Shown: positions 1-11,707, counted from the first letter of the stretch. The stretch is 28,378 nt of DNA from Parachlorella kessleri (GCA_001598975.1 BBXU01001130.1:1-28378), one strand, 5' to 3'. The notes: a model not told the origin generated them from the sequence alone. Translations and numbers: made by a program.

Positions 1-317
1 GGGGGGGGGGCACTGCACAGGTGTTGCAAGAACAAGAAAGAGGGCTCCGGAACCGCCATGCAAACTGTTCCGCCCTCTGGAGGTAGTTAATGCAGCCAGC
101 CAGCCAGCCAGCCAGCCGACACTTCGACCCACGCCCTTGACCCAGGATTGTCAGATTGCAGTGCCATGACAAACAGTAGGTCCCAACTGCAGGTCACATA
201 CATACACCAAGGCACACCCATGCTCAGAGGCGCTTCACAACATGCCGAGTTGCCCAGGGCGGGCTGCCCAGGACGGGAGAGGACAAGGGCTGGAAGAAGC
301 AGCCTTGCCTCGCTCAC
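1..317 (-). other. Partial intron of the KEA gene at the left window edge
   Basis: The KEA exon ending at 318 is followed on the minus strand by a GTGAGC donor, so this stretch is the start of an intron whose 3' end is outside the window. I see no exon here resembling the missing C-terminal end of a KEA protein. It holds a short (CCAG)n tetranucleotide run at 93-117 and a run of ten G at 1-10, which may mark a contig or gap edge. Confidence 0.75.
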
Positions 318-3300
318 CGTTGGCTATGTCGTGAGCCCTGACAAATGTTCGCACGTTGGGGAAGTGCTTGTGCATGGCCCACACGGAGCGGTAGTTAGCC
401 CCCGGGGTGTCCAGCGTGATCACAGCGCACGCGGCACGCTCAGCGCCCACAGCGTGCAGCACGGCGGCCGACCCGGCGTCGCCAAAGTACACCGGGAGGT
501 CCTGCTCTTTGCCCGCCTGCTGACATAGGGGACATAGAGGATACCATGGCTGTAAGTGGTAGGCAGTGGGCGTCAGGTGGACTTTCTTCCGGGTGCTCTG
601 GCCCGAGGGCATGGCATTGCAGCAGGAGCACCAGCACACGACCTGCAGCCGGCCGGCAGCCCGTCAAGGCCAACGTGCTGCTGCCACGAAGGCACAAGGA
701 GCAGCAGTGAAGCTGCCGCATGGAAAACAACGGCGGAGACAAAGGGAGGAGCGACACTTGCCTGCACCCTGTCTGTCCGCACGTCAAGAGCCACAAAGGG
801 AATCATCTTCTTGGACAGCATCTGCGCAATCATCTGGCCCACCCGCCCAAAGCCGGCGATGATGACGTGATCGCTGATGGCGGCAGTCTCGCCTTCGCTG
901 GGTTGCAGCGCCTGCACGACACAGGTCCAGGCACTGGTGGCAACTGAGCCCGAACTGAGTCTGCGCATATCGATTACATCTGAGCCATGGGTTCCGCAGG
1001 CACAAGGTGTGTGACGAGCCCCTCCCTCGTCGGCAGCAAGCTCTGATACGTGCCTAGCCCTACCACACCTGCCCAGCCCATGACTGCTGGCGCGAACTGT
1101 ATGCACACCAACAAGCAGATCATCACATGATGGGAAACCCACCTTTCTCCCCACGCCATGCTGAGACTTGGTCCCTCATACAGCGACACACTGGCTCCCT
1201 CACGACCCAGGTGGGCTGAAGCCACTCAATCCCACTTGAACCGGTAACCAGGCTCAGGACACACCCATCACCAACAGACCCACGCCTACCCCACACAAAC
1301 ACGCTGCTCCCCCTGTCCCACTGCCCACCCCCACCTTCATGTCTGTCTTCTCCATCTGCTTGGCCAGCTTCTGCCCAAACTCCGCCAGGAAGGGCGTGAG
1401 GGCCATACTGAGCGCCACCACCAGGTACAGCTCCTTGGCCAGGGGGGACCCCATGATGCCCTTAGACACCTGCAGACATCCACCCACCCGCCACATGATA
1501 CCCCAAGGACACCTGCACCACCCACCCACCCATCACATGATGCACACGGACACATGCTCCACCCACCCACCCACCCTTTACATATGATGCCAGTTGTGAC
1601 CCAGCAGGCACCGCACTGAAACTTCACATCGGCAGCGCTGCTGACCACTCAAAAGGGCCAGTTCTCGGGGAGCAATCGCTGCCCCAATGCGATGCCCCAT
1701 TGGAATTAGGGAAACCTAAAATGCTGAAGGCTAGGCGTCGCAATCAGCCAAGGTGATGGCCTGGAAGTAAAGCATGAATTGAGCGACCCCTGCTTATGGT
1801 GAGTCCTAAGGTAAACTCACCGCCTCTCCAAACAGCACAAACGCAAACTCTCCACCCGGCGCCAGCAGCAGCCCCGACCGCAGCGACTGGACCAGCGTCA
1901 ACCCAAAGGCCTGCAGTTCCGATGGGCAGTACCAAGCAATTTGTCAAAGGGGGACCTCTCCACAACACAACAGGCCTCTCAAGCCATGTCGATCGAATAA
2001 CAAGACGGGAACAGCCAAGCAGCCCCTGCTCCAGTGATAGCCTCAGTTTCACGTTAACTCGCAGACAAGGCCCATACTTGAGGACAGCACCACATCGTGT
2101 CAGCTGAGCCGCTGAGAAGCAAAGCAAGGTGGCCTAGTACATAATGACAGGGGACGACAAACTCACTGCCACCCTCGTCCGGGCCACGGCCGTTGCCTTC
2201 AGTCCATATGGCTGGCCACAGCCAGAAGGAGGGCACACCCCACAGCGACTGCCTCCAGCAGACCCTTCCCAAGTGGGGCATGACTAACCGCGTGACTAAG
2301 CGCCAGCGCCCTCACCTGGCCCACCGCCCCCATGATGGCCACCTTGCCCGCGATGAGTAATGCGATGCCCCCCATGATGAGCCGGAACTTGGCAAACAGC
2401 AGCCCAAAGCTAATCTCCATGCCCACTGCAGATAGCACCGTAATGCTCCTCACGTTAGTCACGCAAACGGTATCTTCAAACCTGGCGTCTGGGCTGGGCG
2501 GCTACACCCAGGCTCATCCCCATCCCTTGCATGAACCCTCCCACAGGCAGCATGAGAACTAATGGGTCTCCATTGCCAAGGATGTTACCGGCGGCTGCAC
2601 TGGCTGCACAGTCGGTCAGCACCCTTCCAGGAGCCGGTACCCTACTGGCAACCCATGGCTATACACCAAGAGTATGGCAAGGCGTTCCAGCGACACACTT
2701 AGTAATGTTTTGTTGCGCCTCGAGCCCAAAACATGTCTCCCACCTGTCATGAAGAAGAGCCCCATGAGAAGCCCCTTGTAGGGCGCAATGTCCGACTCCA
2801 CTTGCAGATGGAACTCAGTCTCGGCAAGTAGCAAGCCCGCCTGCAGCAGGGGGAAGGGGGGGAACCTGGCCCATCAGGACGATACCCTTGGCTTGAGGCA
2901 TCAGGAGGGTCTCCTCCGATTGCACCTGTGCCGTGTGCGGGCTGGTCTAACCACACGCCCAGGTGGCTTGCTATAATTCTACAGGACCCATGTCTCCCTT
3001 AAGGCAGGCTGGAGCGGCAGCATGAGCCCCGCTGTCTGTTTCAACCACAACAAAGTCACGCTTCCACCCCCTCTCCATCACTGAGGGGCCACTTCTCACA
3101 GCTCCCTACCAGGAATGCTCCCAGCGCCAGAGACAGCCCCGCTATCTGGGTGAACAGCGACGTCCCGAGCACCACTAGCAGCGTGGTAGCAGCAAAGATC
3201 TCCGCGTTGTGGGTGTCTGCCACGCGGCGGTAGATGGGGCGCAGCAGCGTGCGTCCCGCATAGATAATTGCTGCCATGGTGATGACTGCCTTCACGGCAG

Positions 3301-6300
3301 CCACGCCCACCGCCTTGGCTATGGTCACCAGCCCCGCCACTGCAGCGAGGGAACCAAGGCACACAAGGGTGGGAGGATGCCCGCACCTTCCAGCTGTCCT
3401 TTTGCACTTCGCCCAAAATCCCAACCTGGTAGTGTCTTCTAAGGAGATGTCAGCACTGCCTGGCCAGTGGACACATATACAGACTAATACATACAGCCTT
3501 GCCTGGCAGGAGGCGGATTGCACTGGTAACGTCTCACCCTAAACATCCAACACGAAACATCAAAGAAAAATCACAGCACAGCACAGCACATCTGGCTGGA
3601 GGCGGTTGGAATTGGGGCCAGGAACCTGTGCCAACAAATGTGTACGGAAGGTAGCACACAGCACATTCACTTCATGCACAGCAGTGCCCCTACCACGCCA
3701 AGCGCTAACCAAGTGCCATACCCAGCTGGGCCCACCCACACTTGTAAGGTCACGGCACAGCGCACTCCCCCTTGCCGTGCAGAACAGGGCCTGCATGTCA
3801 CAGCACAGCGCAGAGAAGCACAGCACAGCCCAGCGCACCTCCCGCGCCCTGGTCTGGGCTGGGCGCCAGCAGCGGTATGAGCATGAGCAGCACCACCACC
3901 GCCAGGTCCTGGAAGAGGAGCACGCTGAAGGTGGCACGGCCATGGCGGGACCCTGCGTTGGCATAGAGTACAGTTGGGGGTTGAATTATCGTCAAGGGCT
4001 AGAATACAGTTGTTGAATAGGATATGACAAAACATATACCGAAGTTTCTGCGCGCCGGTGGGGCTCTGCATCCGGGGACAGAGTGACGGAGGGCATGCAG
4101 TTAGAGAAAGGGGGAGGGGGAGCGGGAGTGTGACATGGCACATGACTTGCTCACCCAGCAATTAGAGATGTGATGCGGCCAGCACGCAAACAAGTACTGC
4201 TGGGCAGGGCCGCACGACCGGCGCTCCCTGGCTGCTTGATCGCACCTGCCTCGCCCCATCTTTGCAGCACCTGCATGTCCAGCGCCATGGTCGATAGAGC
4301 CAGCCCCCCCCCCACCCCACCCCCTCCTGGTCAGCCGTCCACCAGTCATACTGGCCCCCACCGCACCCCAGAAGACACCCACCCACCTGTCTCGCCTCGG
4401 TCCTGCAGCACCTGCATGCCCACCGCCGTGGTGGACAAAGCCAGGCCGCCCCCCAGGATGATGGCCCCGGGGCCGCCCACCGCCCCGCCTGTGATGGCTA
4501 GGGCGGTGTAGGCCACTGCCGCCAACGTGCTGACCACCTGAGGAGGGCCACAGGGGGGGTGCGCGTGGGTTAAGGCCATGCCTGCAGCTGACCACGGGAA
4601 TGTAGTGGAGACACAGGGGGGTTGTGCGCGTGGGTTCAAGCCATGCCTGCAGCTGACGACCATGGATATGCAGTGGAGACACAGGGATGTGCGGGTGTGC
4701 GTGCGGTGCTAAGCCATGCCTGCAGCTGACTGTGCGCAAGCAGTGTGCGCTGCGGCAACTCTTCACCGCCGCTGGGGGTGAGGGCAGGAGTGTGCCCTGT
4801 GGCAGCAGCTCAACATTCTCAAGTGCATGCTGCTGGCTTGATCCTCCTGTGGAGAGTCTGGACCTCCCTGCCACGGACCCTTTCTGCAGCTTGCGCCCCA
4901 ATGTCAGAGGCTCGGCACCACTAGCGCCGCGCTTCATAGTTGTGTACCGCCAGCCGTACCAACACGCCACCTCAACCTCCCTGCACAGCCCATACCGAAC
5001 ACACCAGGCTGCCGCCCTGCAGCCCAGGCCGCCGCCCTGCAGCCCAGGCCTGCCACCCAGGCGCCCTGCAGCTGCTGCCAGCTGTGCCCCTTGTTGTTTC
5101 GCAGAGCCACACTCTTGCAGGCTCACGTCAAACTCTCACCCCTGTGCAATGCCCATGCTATGCCAGGCTTGCAATATCCCCACCCAGGCCCCCAGCCTCC
5201 CACACACTTCAACGCAGCCCTGGCCTCCACAACCCCCACCAGCCTCACCACCCACTGCCGCTCACCTGCGCCGTGCCCATGCCGAACACATACTTCTGCA
5301 TGCTCCGCAGCCGGTCAAACGACAGCTCCAGCCCGATGTTGAACAGCAGGAACACGACTCCCAGCTCCGCCAGGTGGCGGATGCTCTCCACGTCTTGGAT
5401 AATTCCCAGGGCATAGGGCCCAATCATTGCGCCCCCGGCCTGTGGGGACAGCAGAGGAGGGTGAAGGAGGAGCCGGGGTTGCGCTGGGGGTTTGAACGGC
5501 ATGACGTGGCCGCGCCAAAGCGGAGGCTAGTAGATGCTGCCGCAGTCCCAGCCAGCAGTAGAGACCACGGTACCCAATCGCGAGTCACAAACCCTGCTCG
5601 TACCGCAATAGGATAGTAATAACGACCCCGACAAACAAAAAGGTTGCGGCGGAGCCACCGACTGAGAGAATCCCCCCCCCCCCCACCCCACTACCCACCA
5701 TGTCCCCACCAGGCACGAGACAGACGGAGCCAAACCCATCCAGTATTTGGATATGCCAACCGCCACAAGACCATGTTCCGGCCACGCACGGCAAACCCCA
5801 GCCACAGCGACAGCGACACTTGCCGGCAAGCTTGCATCAAATCATCGGCACGCCCCACTCTCCCTTGTTTCAAACAACCAGTGCATCCCTGCTACGCACC
5901 AGGAAGCCCAGCACGGGCGAGCCGCCCGGCAGCTTGCAGATGAGCGGCACCGCGACCACGCTGGCCGCCAGCAGCTGCATGGCCTGGAGCAGACCCTTCT
6001 CCGAGTCGTGGATGTGCGGCCAGGGCAGCTGGCGAACCAGGGTGACGGCGACGGACCACAGCCGCGCCACGCTGGCCGCCGCGGCCTGCGGGGCCAGCAG
6101 TGAGCGGACAGTGCTATTAGCGGGAGCAGCAGTAAGCGACGCTTGGGACAGAACTAGGAAACCAGGGTCACATCCATGGAGCGAAGTGAAGCTGCTGCAG
6201 CGGAGATGAGTCGTGCACCTGCAGCTGCGCAAACAATGCAGCCAGGCCTGCCAACTGCGCTGCCCAGAGTTCTCAATACTCCTAGCGACAGCAAAGTTCC

Positions 6301-9300
6301 ACCACAGACCCGCTCACGCACCTGCGCTTGCGCCGTCAGCGCAGCCAGAGCCCCTGACTGCTGCAGCGCGAAGCCGCCCGCCGCCACCAGTACCGCCCCG
6401 CCCAGCAGCACATACTTGTACTTGTGGAAGAGTATCGCCAGCTGGCGGATCCATTTGGGCTCCTCCTTCTCCTCCTCCTTCGCGCTAGCCTGCAGGCAGG
6501 AGGCAAAGACCAAACAGGGCAAACTGGTGATCAATAAGTATAAAAGGATTTGAGGAGCCGAAGGGCACCTCAGCATGCCTCCAAAGATGGCCTGGAGGAA
6601 GATAAAAAGAGAAGAGAAATGGCCATGTGGGGGCGCACCATCACGTGCACAACCAGGGAGAGCGACACTTGCTTGTGGACATACGGTACCCAAAGCACGC
6701 AGCACAAAATAAGAAGGTACACAACCAACTACCGGCTAGGTAGCAGCCCCAGGACCAGCATGAACAGGCCCAGCACAAGGACGAGCAGCAGCAGGCGCAG
6801 CACAAGGAAGAGCTGAGGCTGGCAGCACCCGAACCTGGCGCGCTGTGTCTGGCTTGGCTGCTTTGGCCGCAGCAGGCGCAGCAGCCTTGGCGCCGGCGCC
6901 GGCAGCAGCTGCCAGGGCGGCGACTGCCTCCTCGTCCATAGTGCGTGTGGCTGTGGCTTTTCTGCACAACACAGGTGCAGAAGAGCCGGGGTCGAGCCCT
7001 GCACAATTGTCCACCTAGCGTGCGGCCACCACTCTTTGCTGCAGATATGAAGAGCTGCACCCTGCACGCCTTGCACACGCGACCAGCGCCCTTGAACCCA
7101 TACATCGGTTTCCTTGAGAAACTTCTGCTTGATGAACTTAGTTGACAGTCAGTAATTTTTGGTGGTTCTGATGAAGGGTTTAGGCCCGGCCGCCTCCCCC
7201 ACGCCGCCCCACTCACTGCACACGGCGGGCAATGCTCTCCTCCTGCCGCTCGCTTGACTCGTCTAGGAAGCGCAGGTCTTCAATAGCCTTAAGCAGCGCT
7301 GATTCGGTCTCCTTGGCCACTGCATTGGCAGATTTGGGCAAAAATCTTTCCATACGTTGAAACGAAGGCCTCATACCCTCGCCCGTCTTGAGCTGATCAG
7401 GCTGGGTCTTTGTAGTAACCGCAGCCGCGCATCGGCGGCCGCCACCATGTGCACAGACAGGGAACTTTCTGTCCAACGGCGATTTCGGCACAAGGAGCCC
7501 TCCCTGGTGGCTACTGTTCAGCCGTGGTTCCAAGACAACGCAGTGGGATCTTATCACGAGCCTTCCCAACCTTATACACTTATAACCTCACAAAACCACT
7601 GATACCCAAACATACCACAAACATCCCAAGTTTCCAAGAATGACACCGCTACCCCTATTTTAGTTGGAAATGCAGGTGACAAAAAGGGGTCAGACAGCAG
7701 TGTGGCGGGTGCCAGCTGCGTCAAAGCAGGCAAAAGCGGGAAGGGGGAACAGACTGCAGGCACAGATGCAGTGAACAACCATGTACCGCTACTTGACTGC
7801 GGGCTACCCAAATGTGGTGCACTGCATTTCGTCCCTCACACCCTCCCGAGCCCCCACCCAAACCCCCAAGTCACATAACCCACTGTCGCTTAATTGTTGG
7901 CCAGGAGGCCGACTCAGGTACAGAAGGGGGTACTGAAGGCGGCCGCCGCGGCCCTGTTAGACTCAACAGATACCCCCACAGGTACCCTACCCACCCGTGA
8001 TACACTCCATCTCATCCCTCACGGCCTCCTCAGCCGCCTCCATGGCGGCGCTCGCAATCTCCTCCGCCTTGAAGAACGCGTCCTCGGCAGCCGCTGCCTT
8101 GGCTTGCAGGGAGGAGCGCTGCAACAAGCAGACATCCTCACCACTCAATGGGTCGTGGAATAACCAACGAGGCATATGAAGTACCCAATAACAAACCATA
8201 GCAGCAACATGATTACCAAAAGTTGCTTGGCTACACTCGCCTACAGCTACTTACCCTCGGTGTTACCATACCCACGCCCTCGCTCGCAGCCTCAGCTATA
8301 GCCCACCTGATTTCCCAGATGCTGCGAAATTGGCTACGCTCACCCCCAGGCCCTATACTTGCTTCATTGTAGCCCCATCCACCCCCTGCCTCGCAGCCTC
8401 CCTACTGATAGTACTACCTCACCTGCTCAGTCAGCTGCTGCAATTTCTTCTCAGCCGCCTCCAGCTCCTTCACCCGCTGCCACAGCAGGTCCTCCAGGGT
8501 GCTGTCAGCTACCACCACCCGGCACGTCTTGCCATCTGCAGAATGGCGACATGGACCAGGTTGATATGCTTCAGGGTTCCACCTCCGGGGTCGGATGATG
8601 GGCTCTCAGCCACCACCACCCGGCACGTCTTGCCGTCTGCAAAGAGATTGAACGAGGCGGACCCGTCTGCTGTGATTCCTGGCTCAGAACCAGATGTGAG
8701 AGACAGGCGTCCAGTCACGCACTTCCCATAGGCCAGGCTTGCCTTTACCCCTGGGTCATGCAGCCATCATCAGGCCAAGGTGACATGGAGTGACCAGCCG
8801 CCTGCACTTCTCAAATTCCCCCACCCAACCACTCCAGTGCCTTACTCTGCAGCATCATAGACCCTGCCTCAACTACCGACCTGCGCCAGCATCCAGCATC
8901 GTGGCTAGCAGCGCACTTTCCTCATCGATCTTTGCTGCGTCCTCGGGGCTGATGCCCGTCAGCGCAGCCTGGCCGGCAGCTGTGCCGCCAGCAACGGCGG
9001 GGACCCCAAACCCTGTGCCACCGCTGGCGGGGCGCTGCCCCAGGCTGCTGCCTGCTGTGCCCGCTTTGGCCGCGGCGGCCACAGCAGCGGCAGCAGCGGC
9101 CTCGGCTGCCTCCGCCTCCTCCTTCTGTACCCGCATGCGCTCCCTCACAACCTCCACGGCACCCTGGGAACACACACACAGCCAGCACTACACTCCTCTG
9201 GCAGTGTGACGGAGAGCTTGCCTGCTATCATGTCTGCACCCACAAACACTCTCTCCCAGCGACCAAAGTAGGCCCCCCTGAGGCAGTGGGTGAGCTTCCC

Positions 9301-11356
9301 CTGTTGCCTCACCCTCCTGTGGGCCCTCTGGTGCACACTTTGTCCAGACCCATGGTAGCTCATGCCCACTCACTCCTTTCATTAGGCCACCCCGCCCGCC
9401 CCCTAGGATACAACCAGCTCGTACAATACACCCACCCTCTTCTTCAGAAGGCTTCCCAGCCCCCGCACCCACCTGCGCCTGCTGGACCGCCGCCTCCGCC
9501 GCCTTGAGCTCTGCACTCGTGGTCTCCAGCGAGCCCTTGACCTTCTGGAAACCCTCCTGGGCATTCACCGCCAGCTGGGCCACCTCCTGGGCCTGCAATA
9601 CATTAATAATTAAACAAATAAACAAGTAACTAAAACCCTGGGCCTGCATGCGTGCATGCCAGGTCACTAGCAGTCAGTAGCGAAGGTAAGCCAGGGTGAG
9701 CACGATGGGTGGTAGTTAGGGTGCCATGCGCCTGGTGCCTCCACGGCCAGCCAAGTCACCGCCCTCGGCCGGCCCAGCCATGAAACTGAACAGGTAGCAA
9801 AGAGAGGAGCTAAAGATTTATCGTCTAGTCTAGTCTAACAGCGTACCGCTACCTGACCATGCTGCCGTGAGTCCCCCAAATGGGGCCAACAAAAGCCAGG
9901 ATGTACTATGCCCACAAACCACAAGAATCAAGGACCAATTCTTAATGGCATGCACCACCCCGTCCGGACGGTTTATAATGCGTAGATAGTGTGGTGCAAG
10001 CAGTTCTGGCACCAGGTTTCGCACCCTACAGCAAGGCAGCACCCCAGATTGACCCTTGCAGCGTGAGGCGGCGCCCAGCCTTCTCCTCCCCTCACAACTG
10101 ATTAGCCTGTCCCTCAGCCCAGTTGCTGTCACCCACCACACATTGCCCTGATGCCCACCCACAGGCATCCCCCCGTCTGCCACCTGGGCATCCACCATGT
10201 TGGTGTCGGTTGTGGCCTTCTGCCCACCTGGGCCTGGCCTGGATCAAACATCTGATCCCTGCCCCTCTTTCCCACCTACCTCTGCTGGCACCACCCACGG
10301 CGGCCGGCAGTCGCCCACCTGCCCTGACCCGAACAGTGCCCCTGCCCCTACCCCCATCGCCTCCACCCATCTTTGCCACCCATATTGCCCCGGCCTTCGT
10401 CCATACAACCGAATCGATGTTTGCCTCTAACTCGGGCTCCCTTCTCCCACCTCTGCCTCCATCGCCTCACGAATGCTGGTGGCCTCTTCCCTCCGCGCCC
10501 TGGCCCGCTGCAGTGCCTCCTTGAGCGGGTGCAGCTCCGGGTTGTTCTCCACCTCCTCCTCGTCGTAGGATGACTCACCCTCGTCATACCCAGCAAGCTG
10601 CTGCAGCGGCAGCAGGAAGCGCGCGGCAGTTGGTGGGCACGGATCCAAGCCGTTCCCCACTTGTCCTATCAGTGGGCGGCTCAGCCTTGCCATACCCACC
10701 GCCAATGGCAGCGGCCGCAGACAGCGCAGCCCCAGGGGGCAGACTGTTGCTCTCAAGCAGGCCAATAGCTTGACGTGCTACCTGGTACCCTATGTCCAAG
10801 GTGGCTGGAAATACGACCCAAAACCATAGGCCTGACCTATGGATGTGGAACCTCCACACTTCTGCAGCTTGACATCTACAATTTATACATGTGGACCATA
10901 TTTCCCAGAAACCAGCAATGCAAGGCGCAGGTGACGCTGTGGTCCTTGGCAGTGCAGCGACTGCAGGCTGCAACTCTAAAAAGACGTTGGAGCCCCCCCC
11001 CCCCCTCCCCTTCCCCAGCTCACCTCAGACTCGGTGAGAGCTGTCAGTGCAGGCAGAGTTTCAACCTCGTCCTCCTTGGGCGAGCCAGCGCACTGAACTC
11101 CACGCCTGCATCCACGAGCTTCCACCCTGGGTGCATCCAAAACAGTATCCACCGGTGCAGCTCCACAACTGTGATCACTTTCGCACCTTGGCTGCTGTAC
11201 GCGCCAACCCGAGGGCTGTTTCGGTTTTATAGATGCATGGAGAACAGGTGCTCGCAGTGCCAGGGGTCTCAAGGTTGCCCGTGGTAAGCGTGCAGCACAT
11301 CTAGGTCTTTGAAGCAGACCAGGCTGCCCAGCACGGGGCAAAACCAAGGCACCCAT
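318..11356 (-). CDS. KEA: K+ efflux antiporter, KEA1/KEA2 type, chloroplast envelope (3' end outside window)
   Basis: Predicted K+/H+ antiporter of the CPA2 family; plant KEA1/2 act in the inner plastid envelope. Exons: 11356-11024, 10781-10686 (least certain), 10600-10451, 9592-9473, 9163-8881, 8535-8423, 8118-7995, 7319-7217, 6961-6835, 6489-6322, 6085-5900, 5439-5266, 4537-4387, 3952-3839, 3339-3110, 2840-2744, 2425-2316, 1910-1821, 1469-1335, 911-762, 516-318. Joined, they give about 1085 residues in frame. Residues 1-60 are Arg/Ala/Leu-rich and resemble a transit peptide. Residues 140-480 are an Ala/Glu-rich coiled coil. A first membrane span lies near 506-527. The antiporter domain is about 565-965, with PGGSPVLG, FLLFNIGLEL, HGRATFSVLLFQDLAVV, ETEFHLQVESDIAPY and LLLAPGGEFAF. 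An RCK/KTN domain follows from about 980 with GFGRVGQ, DLPVYFGDAGS and PGANYRSVWA. The ATG at 11356 is the first after an in-frame TGA (11392-11390). I recognise no other gene in its introns, fifteen of which are about 300-860 nt long. The last 60-100 residues are missing. Confidence 0.93.
760..761 (-). other. GC donor of a GC-AG intron in KEA
   Basis: The exon 911-762 ends GTG CAG and is followed by GCAAGT. Joined to the exon starting at 516 it gives DRVQ-AGKEQDLPVYFGDAG, the same length as DRV(x)6DLPVYFGDAG in plant KEA proteins. The alternative GT donor four bases earlier would leave the join two residues short. Confidence 0.8.
1474..1590. repeat. Short minisatellite in a KEA intron
   Basis: About three imperfect units of 35-45 bp, each with a CCACCCACCC block followed by a CACATGAT- or CATATGAT-like segment, lie in the KEA intron between the exons ending at 1821 and starting at 1469. 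Low-complexity intronic sequence; I see no coding role. Confidence 0.6.
3572..3590. repeat. (CACAG)n pentanucleotide run in a KEA intron
   Basis: About four CACAG units in the KEA intron at 3340-3838. The rest of this intron carries scattered CACAGC/CACAGCGC words, which points to replication slippage of the same motif. Confidence 0.6.
4559..4735. repeat. 65-73 bp minisatellite in a KEA intron, about 2.7 copies
   Basis: The word CCATGCCTGCAGCTGAC recurs at 4576, 4641 and 4714, flanked by matching GTGCGCGTGGGTT and GTGGAGACACAGGG segments. The units are 65 and 73 bp. The array lies in the intron between the exons ending at 5266 and starting at 4537. It makes a long open frame on the minus strand, but that frame is repeat-derived. 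Confidence 0.8.
5011..5050. repeat. 20-bp direct repeat in a KEA intron
   Basis: Two adjacent copies of a 20-bp unit built on GCCGCCCTGCAGCCCAGG. A third, partial copy follows. It lies in the same intron as the 65-bp minisatellite. Confidence 0.7.
5672..5684. repeat. Homopolymer C run (13 nt) in a KEA intron
   Basis: Uninterrupted run of C in the intron between the exons ending at 5900 and starting at 5439. A similar run of 13 C is found at 10993-11005 in KEA intron 1. Both lengths are prone to sequencing error. Confidence 0.8.
8507..8644 (-). repeat. Tandem duplication of a 3' splice site and exon start in KEA
   Basis: Two near-identical copies of about 37 bp lie 101 bp apart, at 8507-8543 and 8608-8644. 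Each holds, on the minus strand, a CTTTGCAG- or TTCTGCAG-type acceptor followed by the codons for DGKTCRVVVA. The downstream copy (exon start 8535) keeps the reading frame into exon 6. The upstream copy (exon start 8636) joins exon 5 in the same phase but runs into a stop after about 45 codons. Confidence 0.85.
10686..10781 (-). other. KEA exon 2 with uncertain donor
   Basis: The acceptor TACCAG|GTA at 10781 joins exon 1 in phase 0. At the other end, the obvious donor GG|GTATGG (exon end 10696) leaves phase 2, while exon 3 at 10600 needs phase 0. The only in-phase junction I found uses AAG|GCTGAG (exon end 10686), a weak GC donor. Other explanations are a misread acceptor, a sequencing indel, or a different exon arrangement. 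The peptide lies in the poorly conserved N-terminal part, so homology cannot settle it. Confidence 0.45.
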
Positions 11357-11707
11357 GAGTCCCTGATCGTGACCTCCCCACGAATAAGTTCAACTCGGAT
11401 TAACGCTGGGGTAATTGGGCACTCTCACAAGAAGATCAGTCCTGGGGGAACATTCAGGTCGAGCCAGCGTGGACCTTGGGGTTTCGTGCATTTTAGTGGC
11501 AATCCCCCACAGTCTATTCAGAGTTACTGATCACGCGCCTTAGCACTGCCCTGTTGATAAGATACTCGTTCACCAAGCTACTGGCAACACGTCTAGACCT
11601 CGTTGTACTGATAGCTGGACTCAAAAGCAGCGGTCATCAGGTGCCTTCCAACAACTGCTTCATACAGTATTGCAAGGGTTGGGAGTCAGGAAACCTAACC
11701 AGAGGAA
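11357..11707. promoter_or_regulatory. Shared divergent promoter region, KEA and arogenate dehydratase
   Basis: Only 351 bp separate the KEA start codon (minus, 11356) from the dehydratase start codon (plus, 11708), so both 5' UTRs and both core promoters should lie here unless 5' UTR introns exist. I see no clear TATA box or other site that I can name. In-frame stops precede both start codons (TGA at 11392-11390 on the minus strand, TAA at 11696-11698 on the plus strand). Confidence 0.6.

Noticed and set aside
1474..1590. A CRISPR-like array of short repeats with spacers.
   Set aside because: The units are irregular C-rich minisatellite sequence in an intron of a eukaryotic gene, with no uniform repeat or unique spacers.
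4101..5126. A 341-codon open frame on the minus strand.
   Set aside because: It runs across a KEA intron with a minisatellite and across a real exon in another frame. The translation is repeat-derived, rich in Ala/Gly/His, with no family signature.
8509..8718. A 69-codon minus-strand frame as a real KEA exon.
   Set aside because: It includes the upstream duplicate of the exon 6 start but ends in a stop, and cannot continue into the conserved exon 7 frame. It is treated as a decoy copy.
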